Below, piece by piece: positions 1-6,628 of a DNA stretch of 12,236 nt (its first letter is position 1; each line of letters starts with the position of its first letter). A program made the position numbers and the translations under genes. The notes below the pieces were generated by a model, which saw only the letters and a list, made by a program, of their open reading frames with translations, was not told the origin of the DNA and made no database searches. The stretch comes from Trichothermofontia sp964536415. GTDB lineage: Bacteria > Cyanobacteriota > Cyanobacteriia > B231. The stretch lies in assembly GCA_964536415.1 (NCBI GenBank), contig CAZHXN010000105.1, positions 1-12,236 of the forward strand. The letters are read 5' to 3'.

Positions 1-221
1 CAACATTTAAGAGTAAGCGGGCGACTGCGCCGATGGTGTTAAGGTTTGCGCGTTAGGGAGTTTGCGCTAAGGTTAGGCTAGAAAAGAGAACACCTTAAGA
101 CTATCCCCCTGGGGCAATGGCGTCAGGGGGGCACGCAGCAACACGGCAGGGACTCGGCAACCGTAACAATGGGCTATCGTCAAGTTGATTATGATACATA
201 CCCATTCCGCCCGTTAACATC
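1..221 (+). promoter_or_regulatory. Leader and possible promoter region of the DUF3084-min cluster
   Basis: No coding sequence was recognised here. A -10-like hexamer TATGAT lies at 190-195, about 27 bases before the first ATG, but no good -35 box stands at the expected distance, so the promoter call is weak. An imperfect tandem repeat occupies about 38-67 and shares the octamer GTTTGCGC (44-51 and 60-67). G/C tracts lie around 105-131. No clear Shine-Dalgarno sequence precedes the ATG at 222, which is common in cyanobacteria. The left edge cuts off whatever lies further upstream. Confidence 0.3.
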
Positions 222-1625
222 ATGACGATCGGGGTCATCCTAGTTCTGTGTGTGTTGATCTTAGGGGGCGTGATTGCCACGATCGGCGATCGCCTGGGAT
301 CTAAGGTGGGTAAAGCCCGCCTCAGTCTGTTTAAGCTACGTCCGCGTCAAACCGCCGTCCTGATCACCATCATTACGGGGACGGTGATTTCTGCCTCGAC
401 CCTGGCCCTGTTGCTGGCTACCAGCGAACCCCTGCGGCGTGGCTTGTTTGAATACGATGATATTCAGAAAAATCTCCGCACAGCCCGTCGTGATATGCGG
501 GAGGCAATGGACCAGAAGGCACTCATCCAAGGCGAACTCGAACAGGCCCGTCGGGATCAAACCGCCGCCCAACAACGCCTCCGTCAGATTAATCGGTCCC
601 TTCAGCAAGCCGTTGCTAACCAAAACCGCACCGAAGCCCAGCTCAAAAGTACGGAGCAACAACTGGCCAGCATTAGTCAAGACTTTCAGTCGGCTCAGGC
701 GCAATTGCAAACCATTACCCGCCAAACCCAAGGGCTACGCCAGGAAATCAAGCAGTTACAGACCGAGCGCGAGCAACTGGTGCAGCAACGGGATGAGGTG
801 AAAGCCCAAATTGCCCAGCGGGATGCCGAAATCGCTGCCAAGGAGGCCAACATTGCCCGCAAGGATGAACAAATCAACCAGCGCGATCGCGTCATTGCCC
901 AACAGGAAACTCGGGTGAAGGAACTAGAAGATCAACGACGGTTTATCGAGCAGCAGGTCGCTCGGTTATTACAAACCTATCGGGAGTTGCGCCAGGGGGA
1001 AGTGGTTTTGGTCCGGGGGCAGGTTTTAACCTCAGCACTGGTGCAGGTGTCGAATGCCACTGAAGCCCAACATGCCGTCGATCAACTCCTGCGCGAAGCC
1101 AATCGCTTTGTTATCCGGGTGACCCGCCCCGGCAGTAATGGCCAGCAGGAAGAACAGGTAGTGCAAATCCCCAATGCAATGGTCCGCGAATTAATTGCCA
1201 CGCTCGCCAATAATCAGCCCTACTACGTACGCATCGTCTCCGCCGGCAACTACGTCGTTGGGGAACCCGCTGTTTTTGTCTCGCCGGAAGTGGCGCTGAA
1301 CCAGAAAATTCTCGATCAAGGGACCTTAATTACCTCGATCGACATTGATCCCACCACCATGTCCGATGCTGAGATTCGCGAACGGCTCGATCAACTGCTA
1401 CGGGCTGCCCAGTTCATCATTCGACAACGGGGGGTGTTGGCCATGCTTCCCCTGGATCTGGTTGCCCTTGTCCAGTTTGTCCAAAGCCTGGAGGCCGCAG
1501 AGCAGGCATTGGAGGTACAGGTGGTGGCCACCCAGGATATTTATACGGCAGGTCCCCTCAGCTTTGAGGTGAGAGCGATGCGGGGGAATGAAGTGGTGAT
1601 TCGGGCGAAGGTGGTCGATCGCTAA
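222..1625 (+). CDS. DUF3084 family membrane-anchored coiled-coil protein
   Basis: This 467-residue protein resembles the cyanobacterial DUF3084 family, whose function is unknown. Residues about 2-22 and 45-66 are hydrophobic and look like two membrane segments. Between them is a short basic stretch (GDRLGSKVGKARLSLFKLRPR region). Residues about 78-255 are rich in Q, E, R and A with heptad-like spacing and form a long predicted coiled coil. The C-terminal part (about 256-467) is a mixed alpha/beta region that includes GEVVLVRGQVL and ends in NEVVIRAKVVDR. The ATG at 222 lies directly before the first hydrophobic segment. The gene ends 41 bases before minC on the same strand, so co-transcription with the min genes is plausible. 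A link to division or to the envelope is inferred from position only. Confidence 0.8.
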   Translation: MTIGVILVLCVLILGGVIATIGDRLGSKVGKARLSLFKLRPRQTAVLITIITGTVISASTLALLLATSEPLRRGLFEYDDIQKNLRTARRDMREAMDQKALIQGELEQARRDQTAAQQRLRQINRSLQQAVANQNRTEAQLKSTEQQLASISQDFQSAQAQLQTITRQTQGLRQEIKQLQTEREQLVQQRDEVKAQIAQRDAEIAAKEANIARKDEQINQRDRVIAQQETRVKELEDQRRFIEQQVARLLQTYRELRQGEVVLVRGQVLTSALVQVSNATEAQHAVDQLLREANRFVIRVTRPGSNGQQEEQVVQIPNAMVRELIATLANNQPYYVRIVSAGNYVVGEPAVFVSPEVALNQKILDQGTLITSIDIDPTTMSDAEIRERLDQLLRAAQFIIRQRGVLAMLPLDLVALVQFVQSLEAAEQALEVQVVATQDIYTAGPLSFEVRAMRGNEVVIRAKVVDR

Positions 1626-1666
1626 TCAGAACCCTGAGGATAACCCTGTACACTAGAGGAAGTGAT

Positions 1667-2677
1667 GTGACCTTCCGCCTGCCTGCCAGCATGAACGCTG
1701 ACTCCTTCCCGCCTGCGATCGCCGTGCCCAATCCCCCTCAGGATACCGCTGCGGTGGGGTCTCCTGATGTCGCAACAGCTCAGCCGTCCCAGGCCCCCCC
1801 CCTTGCTCCCTCGCCAGCCTCCTTCCCCAACGTATCCCCAGCCGATATGCCAGCGGCAGAGATTCCCCTATCCCAGGTGCACATCCACACGGAAGGGGCC
1901 TATCTTCGTTTAACGTTTCCGCCCGAGGTGAAGGCCAACGGCCAGCCAGAGAGTTTGCCCCTGAGTTGGCCAGAGTTGTGGCAACAGTTCCAACTACGCC
2001 TCCAGGGGGGCGATCGCTTCTGGCAACCCCAGACGCCAGTGCATCTGGTCGCCCACAACCGCCTGCTGGATGCCCGCCAACTCCAGGACATCGCCGATGC
2101 CCTCGCGACCTACCAACTCACCCTGGCGCGGATTTCCACCAATCGACGGCAAACTGCTGTCGCTGCTGCCACCGCTGGCTATTCGGTGGAGCAGGTGACG
2201 ACGATCGCACGGATAGGCGATCGTGGAACCGGCCTGGGACACTCAACCGAGGCCGGATTGCGCGAATCAGAGGCTAATACGCATGGGGAAGACTCGGCAG
2301 GGACAACCAGCGACCCAGCGATCGCCTTTGCCGATCCGCTGTATCTACAAACCACCATTCGTTCTGGGGTAGAGATCCGACATCCCGGCAGCGTGATCAT
2401 TGTGGGCGATCTGAATCCGGGGAGTTCGGTGGTAGCGGATGGCGATATTCTGATCTGGGGCAACCTGCGTGGAGTCGTCCATGCGGGGGCTGGGGGGAAT
2501 CCCCACTGTCAGATCATGGCCCTGCGGATGGAGCCAACCCAAATTCGCATTGCTGATGTGGTGGCTAAGGCCCCGGCCAAAGCCCCCCTCGAATACCATC
2601 CAGAAGTCGCCTATATCGCGTCAGGGGGCATTCGCATCAGTAAGGTAGCGGATTATTTGAAAGGGGGAAGCCGTTAG
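1667..2677 (+). CDS. minC: Septum site-determining protein MinC
   Basis: MinC is the FtsZ antagonist of the Min system; MinD recruits it to the membrane. The protein has 336 residues. An N-terminal stretch of about 60 residues is rich in Pro, Ala and Ser and probably disordered. Residues about 66-165 correspond to a divergent MinC N domain. A Gly/Ser/Thr-rich linker spans about 180-224. The conserved C-terminal beta-helical domain covers about 226-333, with GDLNPGSSVVADGDILIWG at 248-266, HAGAGGN at 272-278 and EPTQIRIAD at 289-297. The GTG at 1667 has a purine-rich Shine-Dalgarno (AGAGGAAG, 1655-1662) four bases upstream. An ATG at 1691 (residue 9) is an alternative start. minD follows, but only after a 171-base gap. 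The family assignment rests on the C-terminal domain and is firm. Confidence 0.93.
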   Translation: MTFRLPASMNADSFPPAIAVPNPPQDTAAVGSPDVATAQPSQAPPLAPSPASFPNVSPADMPAAEIPLSQVHIHTEGAYLRLTFPPEVKANGQPESLPLSWPELWQQFQLRLQGGDRFWQPQTPVHLVAHNRLLDARQLQDIADALATYQLTLARISTNRRQTAVAAATAGYSVEQVTTIARIGDRGTGLGHSTEAGLRESEANTHGEDSAGTTSDPAIAFADPLYLQTTIRSGVEIRHPGSVIIVGDLNPGSSVVADGDILIWGNLRGVVHAGAGGNPHCQIMALRMEPTQIRIADVVAKAPAKAPLEYHPEVAYIASGGIRISKVADYLKGGSR

Positions 2678-2714
2678 GGTGTTCAAGCGTGTTCGGGATC
2701 AAGATTGAATCCGT

Positions 2715-2720
2715 TATACT
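2715..2720 (+). promoter_or_regulatory. Possible -10 box of a minD promoter
   Basis: TATACT stands at 2715-2720 in the minC-minD spacer, about 129 bases before the minD ATG. No convincing -35 hexamer is visible about 17 bases upstream. minD may therefore have its own promoter in addition to read-through from minC. This is inferred from one hexamer only. Confidence 0.3.
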
Positions 2721-2740
2721 GACCGAAACCAGGGCAATGG

Positions 2741-2758
2741 GTCGCCGGGGTCGCCGGG
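2741..2758. repeat. Perfect 9-bp tandem duplication in the minC-minD spacer
   Basis: GTCGCCGGG occurs twice head to tail (2741-2749 and 2750-2758), between the -10-like box and the minD start. It is one of several short perfect tandem duplications found in the spacers of this window. Confidence 0.85.
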
Positions 2759-2848
2759 GAATCGCTGGGCGGAAGATCACCCTCTTCCGAATGGCAGGCC
2801 CGCAGGTGAGCGACGATCGACTGTTTAACACTGTGTCTTCATAGACGT

Positions 2849-3652
2849 ATGAGTCGCATTATTGTTATTACTTCGGGTAAGGGGGGGGTCGGGAAGACCA
2901 CCTGTACCGCCAATTTGGGCATGGCCTTGGCCAAACAGGGGCGCAAGGTGGCGGTTGTCGATGCGGATTTTGGCCTGCGGAATCTCGATCTGCTCCTAGG
3001 GCTGGAAAACCGAATTGTCTATACCGCTGTCGAAGTGCTAGCGGGTCAATGTCGTCTGGAACAGGCATTGGTGAAGGATAAACGCCAACCGGGATTAGTG
3101 CTGCTGCCAGCGGCCCAAAACCGAACGAAGGATGCCGTGAATCCGGCCCAAATGCGGCAATTAGTCGCGCTGTTGGCCCAAAAGTATGACTATGTGCTGG
3201 TGGATAGCCCCGCCGGGATTGAGATGGGGTTCCGGAATGCGATCGCGGCGGCCCAAGAGGCCCTGGTGGTCACCACCCCGGAGATTTCAGCGGTTCGGGA
3301 CGCCGATCGCGTCGTCGGCTTACTGGAAGCGCATGGTATCAAACGCACCCATCTGATTGTCAATCGGCTTCGACCTGCGATGGTGCAGGCCAATGACATG
3401 ATGTCAGTGGAAGATGTGCAGGAAATTTTGGCCATTCCCCTCATTGGCATTATTCCTGATGATGAACGGGTCATTGTTTCCACTAACCGGGGGGAACCCC
3501 TAGTGTTATCGGATACGCCGTCGTTGGCAGGGGCAGCCTTTGACAACATCGTGCGGCGTCTGGAAGGAGAACACATCGAATTTTTGGATTTATCCGTCAA
3601 CGATGGCTTGTTCTCCCGGCTACGGCGATTGTTTGCAACCAAATTGCTGTAA
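2849..3652 (+). CDS. minD: Septum site-determining protein MinD (membrane ATPase)
   Basis: MinD is a ParA/MinD-type ATPase. It dimerises with ATP on the inner membrane, carries MinC and is released by MinE. The deviant Walker A motif GKGGVGKT is at residues 10-17, with the signature lysine K11 and the P-loop lysine K16. VDADFGLRNLD is at 37-47, and the Walker B-like YVLVDSPAG is at 115-123 (D119). The last residues, about 253-266 (GLFSRLRRLFATKL), form the amphipathic membrane-targeting helix. The 267-residue length is normal for the family. The ATG at 2849 begins the canonical start of the fold; no strong Shine-Dalgarno is visible. minC lies upstream and minE downstream on the same strand. 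The assignment is firm. Confidence 0.97.
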   Translation: MSRIIVITSGKGGVGKTTCTANLGMALAKQGRKVAVVDADFGLRNLDLLLGLENRIVYTAVEVLAGQCRLEQALVKDKRQPGLVLLPAAQNRTKDAVNPAQMRQLVALLAQKYDYVLVDSPAGIEMGFRNAIAAAQEALVVTTPEISAVRDADRVVGLLEAHGIKRTHLIVNRLRPAMVQANDMMSVEDVQEILAIPLIGIIPDDERVIVSTNRGEPLVLSDTPSLAGAAFDNIVRRLEGEHIEFLDLSVNDGLFSRLRRLFATKLL

Positions 3653-3769
3653 TGACAACTCTAGGTTAAGGTGAAAGCGAATTGGATATCCCCCCGGTTG
3701 GCCGCCGTTCAGGCTGTAGAGTGATTCATCCCTGATCGCCTGCTGGCTTATTGGCACCTAGACATCTTC

Positions 3770-3795
3770 AAACGCTTGCAATAAACGCTTGCAAT
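3770..3795. repeat. Perfect 13-bp tandem duplication in the minD-minE spacer
   Basis: AAACGCTTGCAAT occurs twice head to tail (3770-3782 and 3783-3795). It lies in the 282-base spacer between minD and minE (3653-3934). The rest of that spacer shows no gene: the open frame on the opposite strand has no recognisable protein features and runs into the minE coding region. Confidence 0.9.
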
Positions 3796-3934
3796 GTGAG
3801 TGATTAGGCCCTGAATGCTTGACTGATCGTTGTTTGAAACTGACCCTGGCAAACCCCGAAATACGTGATGTTTCTGCCCATGCCTCCTTACCCGATTCTG
3901 CCGTTGGCTGCCCCTGTTTATTTTTAAACGCGCC

Positions 3935-4771
3935 ATGATTACAGAACTCCTGGAACGGCTTTTCCCACGCTTTGGCCCTGACCACAGTCGTGATAACGTT
4001 AAGCGCCGTCTTAAGTTTGTGTTGGCCCACGATCGCGCTGATCTGACGCCCCATGCGGTGGAGGAAATGCGCCAGGAGATTCTCAAGGTGGTCTCGCGCT
4101 ATGTGGAGTTGGATGAGGCCCACCTGGAGTTTCAATTGGAAAGTAGCCAGCGGGTAACGGCCCTGATTGCGAATCTACCGATTCGGCGGGTACTGACGGA
4201 GGAGGAACAGGAAGAGGCAGCCGCGATCGCGGCCTTTACCGAAAAAATTGCCCAAGCCGAACCAGCTTCAGAAGCCCCTAGCCCTGAAGAGGAAGCCCCC
4301 ATGAGCGGGGAGACTGACGCGGCGATCGCCCCTCCACCGGTAACGACGGCGACAGCGACCGATGCTTCCCACGTCGCGTCTACTGATGCGGGGTCACCCG
4401 ACCACTCCCCTGAATCGGACCCGGAACTGGCCGTTCTTGAGCAGACCTTTACCAACAGCAACACCCCAACAGATCCCCCTCCCCATCCCGGAGCAGATAC
4501 CGAGGCAGTCCCGCCAGCGGAGGTTGCACCCGGCACTCCCCCAGAAGCGACTTCAGAAACGCTTCCGGCAATTGATGCAGAAAAAGCCCCTGAAACGGTT
4601 GATGAGGTCCCTACCCTAGCCGAGGCGGTGGCTGAGCCAACCGGTGAGACAACGGGAGCGGTTGCGGATGGACGATCGATAGAACCCCAGGGGGAAGCAT
4701 TGGCCGGGGACGCTGAACCTGCCCAAGTGAAACATTCCGAGATAGCGTCGGCAGAAGCCACCCAAGGGTGA
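3935..4771 (+). CDS. minE: MinE, cell division topological specificity factor, with long acidic C-terminal tail
   Basis: MinE stimulates the MinD ATPase and drives Min patterning. Residues 1-86 are a typical cyanobacterial MinE: an N-terminal membrane helix (ITELLERLFPR, 2-12), the anti-MinD stretch NVKRRLKFVLAHDRADL (21-37), and the C-terminal dimer domain ending in VTALIANLPIRR (74-85). The frame then runs on for about 192 residues. This tail is rich in Pro, Ala, Glu, Thr and Ser, has 41 acidic against 4 Lys/Arg residues, and has no recognisable domain. Typical MinE proteins have about 85-110 residues, so the total of 278 is unusual. No stop codon or frameshift marks the junction. The ATG at 3935 begins the conserved MinE start; no clear ribosome site precedes it. 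The MinE identity is firm; the role of the tail is unknown. Confidence 0.92.
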   Translation: MITELLERLFPRFGPDHSRDNVKRRLKFVLAHDRADLTPHAVEEMRQEILKVVSRYVELDEAHLEFQLESSQRVTALIANLPIRRVLTEEEQEEAAAIAAFTEKIAQAEPASEAPSPEEEAPMSGETDAAIAPPPVTTATATDASHVASTDAGSPDHSPESDPELAVLEQTFTNSNTPTDPPPHPGADTEAVPPAEVAPGTPPEATSETLPAIDAEKAPETVDEVPTLAEAVAEPTGETTGAVADGRSIEPQGEALAGDAEPAQVKHSEIASAEATQG

Positions 4772-4810
4772 TCGTTCCGCAAACGACCGACTTAGCAACT
4801 TTCCGCCCTT

Positions 4811-5515
4811 CTACTTCAATAACGGTACTAGCCAGGCGGCAACCACACTCAGCAGGAGGGCCATTTCCAAACCGAATAAAAACCTAGGGTTTTGTAAGCC
4901 AGTGATGCCCGATCCTTGCCGGATTGCTAACCACCATTGGGAGAGGTGGGCGGGCCAGCGGGCGGGACTATCCTGGTCACGAAATCGCCCGTTAAACATG
5001 GACAGCAGTAGCAGGATACCCCCCACCTTGGCATTCATCAACAGGTGAAGCGCGATCGCGGCGACCATAATTACCCAGGAAATTAAATGGGCATAATACC
5101 AGGCATGATTTAATTCCCCCTTGGGCAGCCAGGTCTCATTCATCATTCGGCCACTAAACAGGGCAAAGGCCAAGGCGATGAGTGCAAATGTGTTGAACAA
5201 ACGATTTAAGGTATACCACCAAATCGGTTTCCCCACGTGGGCTAATTGCGCCAGGGAATCCGGCTGAATCAGGCGTCGCTGGCCCCGATGAAACGCATAA
5301 AAAACAAAGGGTGGGAAGATGAGCAGGGTATAGAGTCCAAAGGTGCCATGTATCCCTTCAATCTCGCGATACGTGGGTAAGGGAATACGTCCCCAGCGCC
5401 CATCATAGGTGTCATAGGTCCAGAAGGCCGTCAGGATAGCCAGAATGAGGCACAGAGCCGTTAAGCCATGTACAATCCGCAGCAGCAACGGTTGGTAAGG
5501 CTGAGTGGGTTTCAT
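4811..5515 (-). CDS. Cytochrome b561/b-type di-haem membrane protein
   Basis: This 234-residue integral membrane protein resembles the cytochrome b561 / Ni-Fe-hydrogenase b-subunit superfamily, which passes electrons through the membrane using two b haems. Hydrophobic segments lie at about 11-30, 56-75, 104-121, 141-171 and 214-232. Histidines in or next to membrane segments are H16 (RIVHG), H56 (GIHGTFG), H143 (YYAHL) and H157 (IALHLL), a pattern suited to four axial ligands for two haems. The electron partner cannot be told from the sequence, because no oxidoreductase subunit lies beside it. The gene is convergent with minE, with a 39-base gap. The start at 5515 leads straight into the first membrane helix. 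Confidence 0.75.
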   Translation of the reverse strand: MKPTQPYQPLLLRIVHGLTALCLILAILTAFWTYDTYDGRWGRIPLPTYREIEGIHGTFGLYTLLIFPPFVFYAFHRGQRRLIQPDSLAQLAHVGKPIWWYTLNRLFNTFALIALAFALFSGRMMNETWLPKGELNHAWYYAHLISWVIMVAAIALHLLMNAKVGGILLLLSMFNGRFRDQDSPARWPAHLSQWWLAIRQGSGITGLQNPRFLFGLEMALLLSVVAAWLVPLLK

Positions 5516-5640
5516 GGGAAGAATCTTAATTTTTTCTGCTGAAGTAAAAACTCATTTTTCATCACCAATTTGGTTCAATAGAGTATGGGGATCTAGGTTT
5601 GCATTGATAGCTCGTTGCCTAATTCGGTAAATGTTACGTG

Positions 5641-5834
5641 ATGATAGACGAAGTGGTCATTCAGATCGACCAATACTCTGTGGCGAGAAACTTGACGTGG
5701 ACCGAGTGGGAGAAACTGATGGGGTTTCCCCCCGGTTGGACGGTCGTAGAGGGCGACTCCTCCTTGGCAATGCCGTTGTCCCCACCATTAGTGAATGGCT
5801 CGGAAGGCGAATTATAGACATAATTAAATTATAG
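5641..5834 (+). pseudogene. Frameshifted C-terminal remnant of a C5 cytosine DNA methyltransferase
   Basis: Two overlapping frames each hold part of one protein end. One frame, open from 5641 to the stop at 5815-5817, reads NLTWTEWEKLMGFPPGWT (about 5689-5742), like the region before the last motif of C5 cytosine methylases. A second frame, about 5755-5834, reads RLLLGNAVVPTISEWLGRRI, like the conserved motif X (GNAVxP, W, GxRI) that ends these enzymes. In intact proteins both pieces lie in one frame, so an indel near 5743-5760 probably separates them. No catalytic PC motif or SAM-binding motif is present upstream (5516-5640), so this is a fragment, not a working enzyme. A small 67-codon frame (ATG at 5631) covers only the second piece and is not called as a gene. 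Confidence 0.62.
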
Positions 5835-5850
5835 ACATAATTATAGACAT
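5811..5850. repeat. Three perfect copies of an 11-bp AT-rich repeat
   Basis: ATTATAGACAT occurs at 5811-5821, 5828-5838 and 5840-5850. The first copy overlaps the end of the methyltransferase remnant, so the array has grown from, or into, the broken gene end. Confidence 0.9.
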
Positions 5851-6095
5851 TGAGAAGCGCTATAGCTCAGTAATGTCAGGAAACTAGCTGCCAGCAACCC
5901 ACCTTCAACGTTAAGTGGCAACGTTAATGGGGCTTTCAATGTTGGGACTATTCCTGAGTTGGGACTATTCCTGAATAGACAATAGACGATCGCTACGATC
6001 CGTACTGTCTTAGGTCTCGTTTTTGGGGATGTGGCCACTTGCGAAAGGGCCTAGGTGGCCGTGTGCTGAAAGCGATAAACCGAGCAAGAGCGGCT
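5835..6095. other. Non-coding spacer with short duplications
   Basis: No gene was recognised in this stretch. It holds CAACGTTAA twice (5906-5914 and 5919-5927) and a perfect 17-bp tandem duplication at 5941-5974. Short open frames on the plus strand around 6023-6260 overlap the secreted-protein gene on the other strand and have no protein-like features. Confidence 0.6.
5941..5974. repeat. Perfect 17-bp tandem duplication
   Basis: GTTGGGACTATTCCTGA occurs twice head to tail (5941-5957 and 5958-5974) in the spacer after the methyltransferase remnant. Confidence 0.92.
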
Positions 6096-6530
6096 TTAAT
6101 TCCGTCGGGAGATGGTCAGCACGTAATTACTTTGATTATTTCCTGTGTCCCCAATGTAGATATTGTAGTTACCCGGTCCCCAGTAACCCGACATTTCCAA
6201 CTGACCGTTAGACATCCGATCGCGCAGGATGCAAAATCGTCCACCGGGGCCATCAACTAGGAGGGTGGCGCTGGGTGTGCCCTCCACCCGTAGGCGCAGG
6301 AAGGGGACAGCCTGGGTCAGGCGCAGGGTCTCGCTAGGGGCATTGGGGATGAAGCCACAGTCACTCTGCTGCTGACCGCCCGCCGTCCCACTCAGGGTTA
6401 AGGGATCAGGGGAATTGGCGGATATTTCAACCGTGCGAGCGTCTGCCCGTCCACTGCTCCCCCCAAACAGGTTAACTAACAGTAACGGTAATGTGAACGC
6501 TAACCAGAGGACCGATCGCTGTCTTTTCAT
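6096..6530 (-). CDS. Small secreted protein with two cysteines, function unknown
   Basis: The function is not recognised. From the ATG at 6530 the product has 144 residues. It begins MKRQRS, followed by a hydrophobic stretch (about 7-22) and a small-residue region, a classic Sec signal peptide. The mature part is rich in beta-prone residues, with two cysteines (C58 and C100, possibly a disulfide). GYWGPGNYNIYIGD near the end is reminiscent of cyanobacterial extracellular beta-sandwich domains of the pre-peptidase type. An upstream GTG at 6554 is an alternative start, but the ATG follows a purine-rich AAGGGAG at better spacing. It lies 98 bases downstream of the HtrA-like protease on the same strand, so the two may be expressed together. 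A role as partner or substrate of that protease is inference only. Confidence 0.68.
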   Translation of the reverse strand: MKRQRSVLWLAFTLPLLLVNLFGGSSGRADARTVEISANSPDPLTLSGTAGGQQQSDCGFIPNAPSETLRLTQAVPFLRLRVEGTPSATLLVDGPGGRFCILRDRMSNGQLEMSGYWGPGNYNIYIGDTGNNQSNYVLTISRRN

Positions 6531-6549
6531 CGCCCCATCTCCCTTCTCA

Positions 6550-6575
6550 CGCACCCTGATTGCGCACCCTGATTG
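6550..6575. repeat. Perfect 13-bp tandem duplication
   Basis: CGCACCCTGATTG occurs twice head to tail (6550-6562 and 6563-6575) between the secreted-protein gene and the protease gene. It partly overlaps a small hairpin (arms 6571-6580 and 6585-6593, with one bulged base) that has no T-run and is not called a terminator. Confidence 0.88.
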
Positions 6576-6628
6576 ACGATCACAATCGCAATCGGTTCCC
6601 TATATTCCGGATACATTTCCCACCCTCC

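Noticed and set aside
3748..4135. Minus-strand open frames in the minD-minE spacer
   Set aside because: They run antisense into the conserved MinE core and show no recognisable protein features.
4132..4782. A 216-codon open frame on the minus strand opposite the MinE tail
   Set aside because: It is a mirror of the GC-rich, low-complexity tail, made of Ser/Ala/Gly/Val runs, with no signal peptide or known motif. The plus frame continues a certain minE core.
5631..5834. A 67-codon small gene
   Set aside because: Only its last ~25 residues look like protein, and they match the end of a methyltransferase whose preceding part is in another frame. A remnant explains it better.
6077..6096. Hairpin at the end of the secreted-protein gene as a terminator
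   Set aside because: The stem is six pairs with one G-U, the loop is eight bases, and no T-run follows on the minus strand.
6023..6260. Plus-strand short open frames
   Set aside because: They overlap the secreted-protein gene in antisense and lack family features.
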